Source: Hyphomicrobiales bacterium (GTDB lineage: Bacteria > Pseudomonadota > Alphaproteobacteria > Rhizobiales > Rhizobiaceae). From it: a DNA stretch of 64,000 nucleotides. The position numbers were made by a program, and so were the translations under genes. The notes beneath the pieces are model-generated. The model was not told the origin of the DNA and ran no database searches. It saw only the letters and a program-made list of their open reading frames with translations. The stretch lies in contig UBMU01000008.1 of NCBI GenBank assembly GCA_900466605.1, positions 310,001-374,000 on the forward strand, in the 5' to 3' direction. This document shows, piece after piece, positions 36,730 through 46,100 of this stretch (positions within the stretch are counted from its first letter, which is position 1; each line of letters begins with the position of its first letter).

Positions 36730-36750
36730 TTATTTGCATAATCTGGACGC

Positions 36751-37770
36751 ATGAACGAGATCAAGACGAAGAGACTTAGACAGGCCGACATCGCTACAAT
36801 GGCAGGTGTTTCGGTATCCACCGTATCCCGCGTGCTCGCCAACGAGCCCGGCATCAGCGAGAGCGTGCGCCAGCACATTCTCAAAGTAGCGGCCGAAAAC
36901 GGCTACTCGGCACGCACCGCAAGCGGCGCGCTGCGCGGCACCCTCGCCCTGATTGCAAGCGATGGCCTAACCGGCGGGCTCAGCGTCTTCTATGAAGGGA
37001 TCGTTGACGGGTTACGCGCAGGCGCGCTCGATGCCGGCATTCCCTTCGAAGTTCGGCTGATCCGCGAAAACAGGGCAACGCCGGATGTGGTTCACGAGTA
37101 CATGCAGACGGCAGGTGCCGGTGGCCTGTTCCTAGTCGGGATAGATCCAAGCGCCGAGCTGCGCGCCTGGTTTGAGGACGCGGAAATCCCGACGGTACTG
37201 GTCAACGGCACCGATCCGCAACTGCGGCTCGACGGCGCTTCCCCCGCAAATTTCTTCGGCGCATATGCGGCTACAACCCGTCTTCTGAATGCCGGCCATC
37301 GTCGGATCCTGCATCTGACTGGCTCGCACCGAAACACCATCCGCGAGCGTGTGCGGGGCTTCAAGGCTGCAGTTGCCGAGGTAGAAGGCGCAGAAGGACG
37401 TCTTGTGTCGATGACCTTCCACGGAAGCGCAATTCACGAGGCACATGAGCTGACGGCGGCTGTTCTCGCCGAGAATGCCGGTTTTACCGCCGCTTTCTGT
37501 ATGAACGACTTCATCGCCGTCGGTGTTCTCGAAGCCGTGACAGAGGCAGGACTGCTCGTTCCTGATGACTTCGCTATTATTGGCTTCGACGACCTGCCGT
37601 GCGCCCTGATGACCAACCCGCCGCTGTCAACCATGCGCGTAGATCGCGTGGCGCTCGGCAGGGAGGCGGTCAGCCTCATGGTTGCGCGCTTCAAGGATCG
37701 CACCGCCCCTGCCCGCCAGATCTGCCATGCCGTCGTGCCGATTGCCGGCGGCACCGTTCCGCACTCTTGA
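36751..37770 (+). CDS. LacI-family transcriptional regulator
   Basis: The 339-residue regulator has the LacI helix-turn-helix and hinge (RQADIATMAGVSVSTVSRVLANEPGISESVRQHILKVAAENGY) and a sugar-binding effector domain ending with DDLPCALMTNPPLSTMRVD. It is divergent from the orphan binding protein and reads into the DUF2264 and hydroxyacid dehydrogenase genes after an 11-base gap. It probably controls both directions and senses a sugar or sugar acid; the effector is not known. Confidence 0.93.
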   Translation: MNEIKTKRLRQADIATMAGVSVSTVSRVLANEPGISESVRQHILKVAAENGYSARTASGALRGTLALIASDGLTGGLSVFYEGIVDGLRAGALDAGIPFEVRLIRENRATPDVVHEYMQTAGAGGLFLVGIDPSAELRAWFEDAEIPTVLVNGTDPQLRLDGASPANFFGAYAATTRLLNAGHRRILHLTGSHRNTIRERVRGFKAAVAEVEGAEGRLVSMTFHGSAIHEAHELTAAVLAENAGFTAAFCMNDFIAVGVLEAVTEAGLLVPDDFAIIGFDDLPCALMTNPPLSTMRVDRVALGREAVSLMVARFKDRTAPARQICHAVVPIAGGTVPHS

Positions 37771-37781
37771 TACGACGAGCA

Positions 37782-39644
37782 ATGCCGATGACCTATGATC
37801 CTGCCAGTGCAAATCCGCTTGCCGACAATCCGCTGAAGACGCGGGAGGATATGTCGCGCGCACTTCGCGACCTCTTCTATCCGCTTTTACCCTATTTCTC
37901 GGCAGGCAACGCGCGCGTGCGGCTCGATGGCGCCGCTGCGCATTTCGACCGCGCAGCGGCGGACCTCGAGGGCTTTGCGCGACCGCTCTGGGGGCTGGCA
38001 CCGCTCGGAGCCGGCGGCGGCGAATTTGGGGAATGGCATCGCTTTGCCGAGGGCATCGCCAATGGCACGGACCCGAAGCACCCGGAGTATTGGGGAGCCA
38101 TCAAAGGCCGCGACCAGCGTATGGTGGAGTTGGCGGCGCTCGGCTTTGCCCTGGCGCTCGTGCCGGAGAAAGTATGGGAGCCGCTTGGAGGGCGGGCGCG
38201 CGACAACGTCGTCGCCTACCTCAAGCACGCAAGGCAGTTCGACTATGCCGACAACAACTGGAAGTTCTTCCGGATCTTCGTTGACATCGCGCTTGACCGC
38301 GTCGGCGCCAACTTCGACCGTAGCCTGACGCAGCAATATCTCGAAGAACTCGAGGGCTTCTATATCGGCGACGGATGGTACCGGGACGGCAACGTGCGCC
38401 GGATCGACCACTACATTCCATTCGCCATGCATTTCTACGGGCTGATCTATTCGAAGCTCGTCGATGACGACTACGCAAAGCGTTACCGCGAACGCGCCCT
38501 GCTCTTCGCAAGCGACTTCAGGCACTGGTTCGGTGCGGATGGGGCGACGATCCCGTTCGGTCGCAGCCTGACCTACCGCTTTGCATGTGCCGGCTTCTGG
38601 TCGGCGCTCGCCTTCGCCGATCTTGAAGCGTTGCCTTGGGGCGAGATCAAGAGCCTTTGTTTGCAGCACCTGCGTTGGTGGAAGAACAAGCCGATGACCG
38701 ACCGTGACGGCGTACTGTCAATCGGCTTCGGCTATCCCAACCTGTTGATGTCGGAGAACTATAATTCGGCAGGTTCGCCTTACTGGGCATTCAAGGCATT
38801 CCTGCCACTTGCGCTCGCGGACGATCACCCCTTCTGGACCACCGCGGAAACACCATCTGCCGAAACGGCAACTGTCCTGCCGCAGCGCCATCCCGGCATG
38901 GTCCTGATGCGCAATGGCGGCGACGTCGTTGCCCTCTCCTCCGGCCAGGAGAACCTGCAGATGCGTTTCGGCACGGAGAAATACGCGAAATTCGCCTATT
39001 CCAGCCGCTATGGGTTCAGCGTGGAATCCGACGAGCGCAACTTCGCTGGCGCGGCGTTTGATTCAACCCTCGCTTTCAGCGACGATGGTCTGCACTACCG
39101 CGTTCGCGAGAGCAACCGGGAAGCCAAGCTTGCAGGTGAGGTTCTTTATTCCAGGTGGGCGCCCTTCCAAGATGTGGATGTGGAAACATGGCTGGTGCCG
39201 GCGTCGCCCTGGCATATCCGTGTCCACCGCATCAACACGCCTCGACCGCTGCAGACGGCAGAAGGCGGCTTTGCGATCGCCCGCCGGGACTTCGAACTCG
39301 ACACGCTCGTTGCGGACGGTGCAAGCGCCTATGCGATCGGCGAAACGGACTTCAGCGGAATTGTCGATATCGGTTCCCAGACTTTACGCACGGGCCTGAC
39401 ACAGAAGGCGCCGCCGAATACCAATATGATCGTCGCCAAGACGCTCGTACCGCAATTGCGAGGCAGAATACGAGAGGGGCAGACGATCTTGATGACCGCC
39501 GTCCTGGCTGCAAACGACACGGACACCGTGGCTGGCGCCTGGACAACGCCACCCGAGGCACCAGATATCGCCGAACTCGAAGCGCTTGTCGCGAATGAAG
39601 GCGTGACGGTCAGCGCGATCGAGGCGCCGGGGCAGATGCCATGA
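37782..39644 (+). CDS. DUF2264-domain protein, probable glycoside-processing enzyme
   Basis: This 620-residue cytosolic protein (no signal peptide) matches the DUF2264 family. Its N-terminal two-thirds is helix-rich and resembles an alpha/alpha barrel (GEWHRFAEGIANGTDP, ADNNWKFFRIFVDIAL, GWYRDGNVRRIDHYIPFAMHF), and the C-terminal third looks like a beta-sandwich. I recall that some members have been placed among glycoside hydrolases acting on glucuronides, but cannot check this here. ATG 37782 follows the LacI stop by 11 bases. The stop overlaps the next start (ATGA). Confidence 0.75.
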   Translation: MPMTYDPASANPLADNPLKTREDMSRALRDLFYPLLPYFSAGNARVRLDGAAAHFDRAAADLEGFARPLWGLAPLGAGGGEFGEWHRFAEGIANGTDPKHPEYWGAIKGRDQRMVELAALGFALALVPEKVWEPLGGRARDNVVAYLKHARQFDYADNNWKFFRIFVDIALDRVGANFDRSLTQQYLEELEGFYIGDGWYRDGNVRRIDHYIPFAMHFYGLIYSKLVDDDYAKRYRERALLFASDFRHWFGADGATIPFGRSLTYRFACAGFWSALAFADLEALPWGEIKSLCLQHLRWWKNKPMTDRDGVLSIGFGYPNLLMSENYNSAGSPYWAFKAFLPLALADDHPFWTTAETPSAETATVLPQRHPGMVLMRNGGDVVALSSGQENLQMRFGTEKYAKFAYSSRYGFSVESDERNFAGAAFDSTLAFSDDGLHYRVRESNREAKLAGEVLYSRWAPFQDVDVETWLVPASPWHIRVHRINTPRPLQTAEGGFAIARRDFELDTLVADGASAYAIGETDFSGIVDIGSQTLRTGLTQKAPPNTNMIVAKTLVPQLRGRIREGQTILMTAVLAANDTDTVAGAWTTPPEAPDIAELEALVANEGVTVSAIEAPGQMP

Positions 39645-40651
39645 CGCGCCATTCCATTGCGCTCGCCATGCAGCCGGCCAGGACAGAGCATGTCCTGCCT
39701 GCCGAGGCATTGCGCCGGCTCGGTGAGATCGGTCATCTTCTTGACCCCCAGCCACTCCAGAGCTTCGACGACGATCGCGCCCGGCGCATTCTTGCAGAAA
39801 CCGACATCCTCCTGACAGGTTGGGGTGCGCCCTATGTCGGGCGCGAGGTGCTCGCAGCCGCTCCACGGTTGCAGCTGATCGCGCATGCCGCCGGGACAGT
39901 GAAGGGGATTGTCGACGAGCAAATCTTCGACGCCGGTATTGCCGTAACCCACGCGGCCGAGGCGAATTCAATCCCGGTTGCGGAGTTTACGCTTGCGGCA
40001 ATCATCTTCGCCGGCAAGCAGGTGTTTCGCTTCCGTGATCTCTATGTCGCCGATCGCAACCGCGACCGGACGCACGCGATGCAGCGGTTGGGTATCGGCA
40101 ATTACGGCCGTACGGTCGGCATTGTCGGCGCCTCACGCATCGGCCGACGGGTTATCGAGCTGCTGCGACCATTCGAATTCCGTATCCTTCTTTTCGACCC
40201 CACCGTCGATGCCATCGAGGCGATCGGCCTCGGAACCGAGAAGGCGGATCTGCCTGAGCTCCTGAAGCAGTCCGACATCGTCTCTGTGCATGCACCATCG
40301 CTACCCTCGACGCGCCATATGATCGGAGCCCATGAGCTTTCCCTGATGAAGGACGGCGCCACGCTGATCAATACGGCGCGTGGCGCCTTGATCGATGAAT
40401 CCGCGCTGCTCAAAACACTTGGAACCGGGCGGATCGACGCGATTATCGACGTGACCGACCCCGAAGTACCAGAGGCGGCATCAGCCTTCTACGACCTCCC
40501 CAACGTCTTCCTGACGCCACACATTGCGGGTGCGGTGGGGCTGGAACGCGGACGGCTCGGGGACATGGCGGTCGATGAAATAGAGCGGTTCATGAAAGGC
40601 GAACCGCTCCTCTACCAGATCCTGCGTCGCGATCTGGCGCTCATTGCTTAG
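39641..40651 (+). CDS. D-isomer-specific 2-hydroxyacid dehydrogenase
   Basis: The 336-residue NAD(P)-dependent enzyme has a Rossmann motif TVGIVGASRIGRRVIE, in which the usual GxGxxG reads GASRIG. The family signature SLMKDGATLINTARGALIDESAL and the catalytic His in FLTPHIAGAVG follow. Arg and Glu of the catalytic triad are expected within INTARG and DVTDPE. It overlaps DUF2264 by four bases and converges on the oxidoreductase gene with a four-base overlap. Its substrate is unknown; context suggests a sugar acid. Confidence 0.9.
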   Translation: MTRHSIALAMQPARTEHVLPAEALRRLGEIGHLLDPQPLQSFDDDRARRILAETDILLTGWGAPYVGREVLAAAPRLQLIAHAAGTVKGIVDEQIFDAGIAVTHAAEANSIPVAEFTLAAIIFAGKQVFRFRDLYVADRNRDRTHAMQRLGIGNYGRTVGIVGASRIGRRVIELLRPFEFRILLFDPTVDAIEAIGLGTEKADLPELLKQSDIVSVHAPSLPSTRHMIGAHELSLMKDGATLINTARGALIDESALLKTLGTGRIDAIIDVTDPEVPEAASAFYDLPNVFLTPHIAGAVGLERGRLGDMAVDEIERFMKGEPLLYQILRRDLALIA

Positions 40652-41919
40652 CCGGCTTTCAGATTTGCAGGTGCGCCAGTTACGATCTCCGGCATCAGGT
40701 CGGAGATTTTCACCACCTTGCCGCTGCGCGAGCTTGTCAGTGCTGCAATACCGCACAGCACGGACATGGCGCCGGCGCGCGTACCGGCACGCTGGCCGAG
40801 CTTGTCTTCCATCCCCTGCTTGAAGATCATGTTGCGCATCCGGTCGTCGCCGCCGTAGTGGCCGCCCGGATAGTGCGGCACGACGATGCGCTCGACGGCA
40901 TCGTTGCCCTTCGGGAAGTTGCGAACGAGCAGGATGGTGTCCTCGTCGGGCGTTTCCCATGGCTGCTTTTCGTACTGGCGCAACTCGATGCGGCCATGCG
41001 TGCCGTTGAAGGCGATGTGGTGGCCTTCGATTGGCTGGAAGGTGTTCAGCGAATAGGAGACGTGAACATTATTCTTGTAGCGGATGCTGACGACCATGGT
41101 GTCCGGGATATCGATATCCTCGCGATAGACGCAGCCATCGCGGAAGTAGCCGTCGAGCTTCGAAGGGTCCTCGTAGAGCGTATCGAGGAAGGGATCAGCT
41201 TCCAGGTCGAGATAGTAGTCGCACTCTCCCGTATGCGGACAGAGCTTGCAGCGCGGGCCGCGGAACGGTCCCTTGCGACCGTAGTTCTGCAAGTCGGCGA
41301 AGGAAGTGACGGCATCCGGATCGCTGTCGAGGTACCAATTCAACAGATCGAAGTGGTGCGTCGCCTTATGCACGAAGAGGCTGCCGGAATTTTCTGTATA
41401 GGCATGCCAGCGGCGGAAATAGTCCGCACCGTGTTTGGTATCGAGGTACCAGTGGAAATCAACCGAGGTGACGCGGCCGATCTCGCCGGCGTTCAGCAGT
41501 TCCTTGATCTTGGCCGCCGTCGGCGAATAGCGATAGTTGAAAGAGACATCCACTCGCCTGCCAGTTCGCTTTTCGGCATCGAGGATCCGGCGGATCTTGT
41601 CTACCGCCGTGGTCATCGGCTTTTCCGTGATGACGTCGATGCCGGCTTCCAGCGCGCGGACGACGATGTCGTCATGCGTATAGTCGGGCGTGCAGACGAT
41701 GACGAGATCGACTTGCTGTTCGGCAAGCATGGCATCGATGTTCTCGTAGATTGGCGCATTGCTGCCAATCATCGTACGGGCGCGCTCGGCGCGCAGTGAG
41801 TTGGTATCGACGATCGCGACGAGATCCACATGCTCGCGCCAGCCGGCGAGCAGTTCCTTGCCCCACATGGTGGTCCCGCGGTTTCCCGTTCCGATCAAGG
41901 CAAAGCGCCGTTTCTCCAT
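40648..41919 (-). CDS. Gfo/Idh/MocA-family oxidoreductase
   Basis: This 423-residue NAD(P)-dependent enzyme has the Rossmann start RFALIGTGNRG, the EKPMTTAVDKIRRI motif with the family lysine, and a C-terminal alpha/beta domain. Several cysteines (RCKLCPHTGECDYYL) are unusual and could bind metal. ATG 41919 is supported by AGGAGG eight bases upstream; an upstream ATG at 41937 lacks this. A perfect 6-bp inverted repeat, a candidate TetR site, lies about 89 bases upstream. Members act on sugars, inositols or their acids. Confidence 0.9.
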   Translation of the reverse strand: MEKRRFALIGTGNRGTTMWGKELLAGWREHVDLVAIVDTNSLRAERARTMIGSNAPIYENIDAMLAEQQVDLVIVCTPDYTHDDIVVRALEAGIDVITEKPMTTAVDKIRRILDAEKRTGRRVDVSFNYRYSPTAAKIKELLNAGEIGRVTSVDFHWYLDTKHGADYFRRWHAYTENSGSLFVHKATHHFDLLNWYLDSDPDAVTSFADLQNYGRKGPFRGPRCKLCPHTGECDYYLDLEADPFLDTLYEDPSKLDGYFRDGCVYREDIDIPDTMVVSIRYKNNVHVSYSLNTFQPIEGHHIAFNGTHGRIELRQYEKQPWETPDEDTILLVRNFPKGNDAVERIVVPHYPGGHYGGDDRMRNMIFKQGMEDKLGQRAGTRAGAMSVLCGIAALTSSRSGKVVKISDLMPEIVTGAPANLKAG

Positions 41920-42007
41920 CGAATGATCCTCCTTCATGCGTCATGAAACGAACAGTGACCTGATGCCTGCCAGAAGAAAGTCGCGCCCCTCGCGGCTGAA
42001 GCAGGCT

Positions 42008-42023
42008 GTAACTAAACAGTTAC
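42008..42023. promoter_or_regulatory. Candidate TetR operator upstream of the oxidoreductase gene
   Basis: GTAACT-AAAC-AGTTAC is a perfect 6-bp inverted repeat with a 4-base spacer. Similar 16-mers precede the ABC operon (42875) and uxaC (54871). The neighbouring segment AACAGTTACCTGATG (42015-42029) recurs with one change at 41951-41965. Confidence 0.55.
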
Positions 42024-42073
42024 CTGATGATAGACACCGCCCTCTGTCAATAGCCGATCTCGAATTTCGAGGA

Positions 42074-42751
42074 TCAGGCAGCGATCGATGCGAGCGTCAC
42101 ATGGACGATATGCTGCTCCCAGGCATCGAGACTGCCCGGATCGACCAAGTTGCGGCCAAAAATCGTCGAAAGAGTATACTGGTTGGAAAGATAGAAGTAT
42201 CCGAGCGAAGCAATCGTCAGATAGACGTTCAGCGGATCTGCATTTGCGATGAAGACGCCGGTTTTTTTGCCACGCTCAAGCACATCGGCGAGTTCGCCGA
42301 TCAGATGTGAATGCAACTCCTTCAGCCGGACAGACTGGCGCAGCCAGCGCGCGCGGTGAAGGTTCTCGGTCCCGAGCAGGCTAAGGAACTCGGGGTGTTC
42401 GAGAAAATAGCGCCAGGTGAACAGTGCCAGTTCACCGATCCCTTCCTGTGGCGTGCGGTCACCGATATGAAGCTCGCGCTCGGCCGTTCGGATACCGACA
42501 TAGGCTTCCTCAAGCACCCGCAAGTAGAGCTGCTCCTTGTCACCGAAATAGTGGTAGAGCATGCGTTTGTTGGTACCGGCGCGCTCGGCGATCGCGTCAA
42601 CTCTGGCGCCACCCATGCCGTTCTCGGCGAACTCTCTCGTCGCCGCTTCCAGGATTGCCGCACGGGTTCGTTCGGGATCGCGTTGCAGCACACGTTCAGG
42701 CGATTGACGCCTAACTCTCTTCTTTTCCCCGTTTCCGCCGGCGCCTTCCAT
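42074..42751 (-). CDS. TetR-family transcriptional regulator
   Basis: The 225-residue regulator has the TetR helix-turn-helix at about 28-75 (TRAAILEAATREFAENGMGGARVDAIAERAGTNKRMLYHYFGDKEQL) after a basic N-terminal tail. A helical ligand-binding domain completes it. It lies between an oxidoreductase gene (same strand, downstream) and the sugar ABC operon (divergent). Related inverted repeats in both flanking promoter regions and before uxaC make it the best candidate regulator of these genes. Its ligand is likely a sugar acid or its derivative, which is inference. Confidence 0.9.
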   Translation of the reverse strand: MEGAGGNGEKKRVRRQSPERVLQRDPERTRAAILEAATREFAENGMGGARVDAIAERAGTNKRMLYHYFGDKEQLYLRVLEEAYVGIRTAERELHIGDRTPQEGIGELALFTWRYFLEHPEFLSLLGTENLHRARWLRQSVRLKELHSHLIGELADVLERGKKTGVFIANADPLNVYLTIASLGYFYLSNQYTLSTIFGRNLVDPGSLDAWEQHIVHVTLASIAA

Positions 42752-42874
42752 CGGCCTACCCTTTCTTATTTCCCCATTGCGCTCATAGTACGTTGAGAAC
42801 AGATTGTAAAAACGAGAAGCACGAGGAGCACTATCACATCAGCGCTTGACAGCCTCAATGCTTCTCCATAGCTT

Positions 42875-42890
42875 GTAACCAATTAGTTAT
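42875..42890. promoter_or_regulatory. Candidate TetR operator upstream of the sugar ABC operon
   Basis: GTAACC-AATT-AGTTAT matches the 42008 site in its outer half-sites with two changes and the same spacer length. It lies 63 bases before the binding-protein start and 124 bases before the TetR start, so it could serve both. Confidence 0.5.
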
Positions 42891-42952
42891 TTGTTGCAAG
42901 AGAAACCAGCAAGGAGCGTGTGGAGGCGCTCCCCAAGGGAGGAGGAGAACAG

Positions 42953-44239
42953 ATGACACTTCGCGTAAGCAGACGTAATTTCGTTGCGGGGGGAGCAACG
43001 CTTCTTTCGCTGTCCGCACTGGGGTCCAAAGCCTTTGCCGCCGATGCCCGCCTGCGGCTTCTGTGGTGGGGCTCCCAGCCGCGCGCCGACCGCACCAACA
43101 AGGTCTCGCAGCTCTATCAGACGAAGAATGCGGGAACAGCGATCACCGGCGAATTCCTCGGATGGGGGGACTATTGGCCACGACTGGCAACCCAGGTTGC
43201 CGGCCGCAATGCGCCCGACGTCATCCAGATGGACTACCGCTATATCGTTGAATATGCACGACGCGGCGCGCTTGCTCCGCTGGAATCCTACATGCCGTCC
43301 AAGCTCAATCTTGGCGACTTCGACCCGGCGCAGATCGAGGGTGGCAGCGTTGACGGGCACTTCTACGGCGTCAGCCTCGGCGCCAACGCGGCATCAACGG
43401 TCTTGAATACGACTGCATTCCAGGAAGCCGGCGTGGACCTGCCGACGCAGGCAACCACCTGGGAAGAGTTCGGCAAGATGGGCGCCGAAATCACCAAGGC
43501 CGGCAAGCGCAAGGGCTTCTTTGGATTTGCCGATGGCGGCGGCAATGAACCGCTGCTGGAAAACTATCTCAGACAGCGGGGCAAGGCGCTTTACACCGCC
43601 GATTCCAAGATTGCCTTCGGCGCGGACGACGTGTCCGAATGGTTCGACATGTGGAGCAAGTTCCGCGAAGCGGGCGCCTGCGTTCCACCCGATGTCCAGG
43701 CGCTCTACAAGGATACCATCGACAGCAGCCCGCTGATCCTCGGAAAAGCGGCCGCCGACTACGCACACAGCAACCAGTTCGTCGGCTTCCAGACGATCAG
43801 CAAGGACAAGCTGGCGCTGACCAACTACATGCGCATCAAGCCGGACTCGAAGGGCGGACACTATCGCAAGCCGTCGATGTTCTTCTCGGTGTCCTCGCAG
43901 TCGAAAGCGATCGACCAGGCAGTCGATTACGTCAATTTCTTCGTCACCAATCCGGATGCTGCATTGGCGCTCGACGTCGAACGCGGGATCCCGGAATCAA
44001 AGGCGATGCGCGATGTGGTAGCCGCCAAGCTCGACGAGACAGGCAAGATCCCGCTCGAATACGTCAGCGGCCTCGGCGACCTCGCCGGCAAACTGCCTCC
44101 GCCCCCGCCTTCGGGTGCTGGCGAAGGACAGGTCGTGCTTCGCACGATCTCCGAGCAGATCGCCTTCGGCCAGCTTACGCCGAGCGACGGCGGCAAGCAG
44201 CTGGTCGATGAGATCAGCCGCATTCTCGCCAAAGGCTGA
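42953..44239 (+). CDS. Sugar ABC transporter substrate-binding protein (Tat-type signal)
   Basis: This 428-residue periplasmic binding protein has a twin-arginine signal (VSRRNFVAGGATLLSLSALGSKAFA) and an SBP_bac_1 fold of the carbohydrate CUT1 class. ATG 42953 has a very strong GGGAGGAGGAG ribosome-binding site; a GTG 33 bases upstream is not needed. It heads the operon SBP, two permeases, oxidoreductase and ATPase. It is a paralogue of the orphan binding protein at 35322, sharing WWGS and KNAG segments. Confidence 0.92.
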   Translation: MTLRVSRRNFVAGGATLLSLSALGSKAFAADARLRLLWWGSQPRADRTNKVSQLYQTKNAGTAITGEFLGWGDYWPRLATQVAGRNAPDVIQMDYRYIVEYARRGALAPLESYMPSKLNLGDFDPAQIEGGSVDGHFYGVSLGANAASTVLNTTAFQEAGVDLPTQATTWEEFGKMGAEITKAGKRKGFFGFADGGGNEPLLENYLRQRGKALYTADSKIAFGADDVSEWFDMWSKFREAGACVPPDVQALYKDTIDSSPLILGKAAADYAHSNQFVGFQTISKDKLALTNYMRIKPDSKGGHYRKPSMFFSVSSQSKAIDQAVDYVNFFVTNPDAALALDVERGIPESKAMRDVVAAKLDETGKIPLEYVSGLGDLAGKLPPPPPSGAGEGQVVLRTISEQIAFGQLTPSDGGKQLVDEISRILAKG

Positions 44240-44244
44240 CGCGG

Positions 44245-45201
44245 ATGAGTGATGTGATGCGCACGACCGCCCCGGACGCAATCAAGAGTAAATACGGGGC
44301 GGCGGCCGAGGGGCGTTTCAAGCGCCTCTGGGCCGCCAATGCTCCGGGCTATCTCTTTCTTCTGCCGTGGCTGATCGGCTTTTTCGGGCTAACGCTCGGA
44401 CCGGCCGTCATCTCGCTGTACCTCTCCTTCACGGATTTCGACATGATCCGGTCGGCCGAGTGGGTGGGTACGGCGAACTACGTGCGCATCGCAACCGCCG
44501 ACGCTAAGTTTGCTGCGGCGATGAAGGTCACACTGACCTATGTCGTGCTGTCGGTGCCCTTCAAGCTGACATTCGCACTTTTGGTCGCGATGGCCCTCAA
44601 CAAGGGTGTTCGAGGCTTGCCACTTTACCGCGCGATCTTCTATCTGCCGTCGCTGCTTGGCGGCAGCGTAGCGATCGCCGTTCTCTGGCGGCAGCTCTTC
44701 GCCGGCGACGGACTTGTCAACGCCGCGCTTGCCCATTTCGGGATCGAAGGCCCGAGCTGGATCTCGCATCCAAGCTACTCAATCTACACACTGGTGGCGC
44801 TGAGTGTCTGGCAGTTCGGCTCTCCGATGATCATCTTCCTGGCCGGCCTGCGGCAAATTCCGACCGACATGTATGAGGCGGCCAGCCTCGACGGAGCATC
44901 CAAGTTCCGGCAGTTCTACAAGATTACCCTGCCACTCCTGACACCCGTCATCTTCTTCAATGCCGTCGTGCAGACGATCGACGCCTTCAAGGCCTTCACG
45001 CCGGCCTTTATCATATCAGGCGGAACGGGCGGACCGATCAACTCGACGCTCTTCTACACGCTCTATCTCTATCAGGAGGCTTTCGGAAACTTCCGGATGG
45101 GCTATGCCTCGGCACTCGCCTGGATCCTCGTACTGATCATCGCGATCTTCACGGCCTTCTCCTTCCTGACCTCGCGTTACTGGGTGCACTACGATGACTA
45201 A
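44245..45201 (+). CDS. Sugar ABC transporter permease (MalF/UgpA-type)
   Basis: The 318-residue permease has six membrane helices starting at FLLPWLIGFFGLTLGPAVISL. The EAA loop is YEAASLDGASKFRQFYKITLPLLTPV near residue 210, which docks on the ATPase. It starts five bases after the binding-protein stop and overlaps the next permease gene by eight bases. With that permease it forms the membrane channel of a CUT1 sugar importer. Confidence 0.93.
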   Translation: MSDVMRTTAPDAIKSKYGAAAEGRFKRLWAANAPGYLFLLPWLIGFFGLTLGPAVISLYLSFTDFDMIRSAEWVGTANYVRIATADAKFAAAMKVTLTYVVLSVPFKLTFALLVAMALNKGVRGLPLYRAIFYLPSLLGGSVAIAVLWRQLFAGDGLVNAALAHFGIEGPSWISHPSYSIYTLVALSVWQFGSPMIIFLAGLRQIPTDMYEAASLDGASKFRQFYKITLPLLTPVIFFNAVVQTIDAFKAFTPAFIISGGTGGPINSTLFYTLYLYQEAFGNFRMGYASALAWILVLIIAIFTAFSFLTSRYWVHYDD

Positions 45202-46078
45202 CGGGATCACATCAGCCGTCACGGCGCCGCCTTCCGATATCACCAAGCGCAGCCTTCCTGCTTCGGTCGCGATCCACACGCTACTGATCCTGGGCTCGTT
45301 GCTGATGCTCTATCCGCTGCTGTGGATGGTGTCCGCTTCAGTGCGCCCGGAAAACGAGATCTTCTCGTCAACTTCGCTCATTCCGTCATCGATCGATTTT
45401 TCCTCCTACCTGCGCGGCTGGACAGGGCTTGATATCACCTTCGGGCGCTTCTTCTGGAATTCGCTCGTCATCTCGGTCCTTACCGTCATCGGCAACGTCG
45501 TTGCCTGTTCGTTGGCGGCCTATGCCTTTGCGCGCCTGCACTTTGCCGGCCGGAACTTCTGGTTCGCGATCATGCTCGGCACGCTGATGATTCCTTATCA
45601 CGTGACGCTGATCCCGCAGTATGTGCTGTTCCTCAACCTTGGCTGGGTGAACACTATCCTGCCGCTCGTCGTGCCGAAATTTCTGGCAAGCGATGCCTTC
45701 TTCATCTTCCTGATGGTGCAGTTCTTCCGCGGAATCCCGCGCGAACTCGACGAAGCGGCGATGATGGACGGCTGCAGCGCCTGGCGGATCTACTGGAAGA
45801 TCATGCTGCCGCTGTCACTGCCCGTGCTGGCGACTGCGGCGATCTTCTCCTTCATCTGGACCTGGGACGATTTCTTCGGTCCGCTGATCTACCTGAACGA
45901 CATGAACACCTACACGATCCAGCTCGGCCTGCGTACCTTCGTCGACTCGACCAGCGCATCGGACTGGGGCGGCCTGTTTGCCATGTCGACGCTGACACTG
46001 GTGCCGGTGTTCTTCTTCTTCCTGTTCTTCCAGCGGCTCCTGATCGAAGGCATCGCCACGACGGGCATGAAGCGCTGA
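45194..46078 (+). CDS. Sugar ABC transporter permease (MalG/UgpE-type)
   Basis: The 294-residue second permease has six predicted membrane helices and the EAA loop DEAAMMDGCSAWRIYWKIMLPLSLPV. It overlaps the first permease gene by eight bases, which points to coupled translation, and is followed by an oxidoreductase gene after 22 bases. The MalG-type C-terminus (FFFLFFQRLLIEGIATTGMKR) is typical. Confidence 0.93.
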   Translation: MTNGITSAVTAPPSDITKRSLPASVAIHTLLILGSLLMLYPLLWMVSASVRPENEIFSSTSLIPSSIDFSSYLRGWTGLDITFGRFFWNSLVISVLTVIGNVVACSLAAYAFARLHFAGRNFWFAIMLGTLMIPYHVTLIPQYVLFLNLGWVNTILPLVVPKFLASDAFFIFLMVQFFRGIPRELDEAAMMDGCSAWRIYWKIMLPLSLPVLATAAIFSFIWTWDDFFGPLIYLNDMNTYTIQLGLRTFVDSTSASDWGGLFAMSTLTLVPVFFFFLFFQRLLIEGIATTGMKR

Positions 46079-46100
46079 TGCAGTTACGGATACAAGTCCT

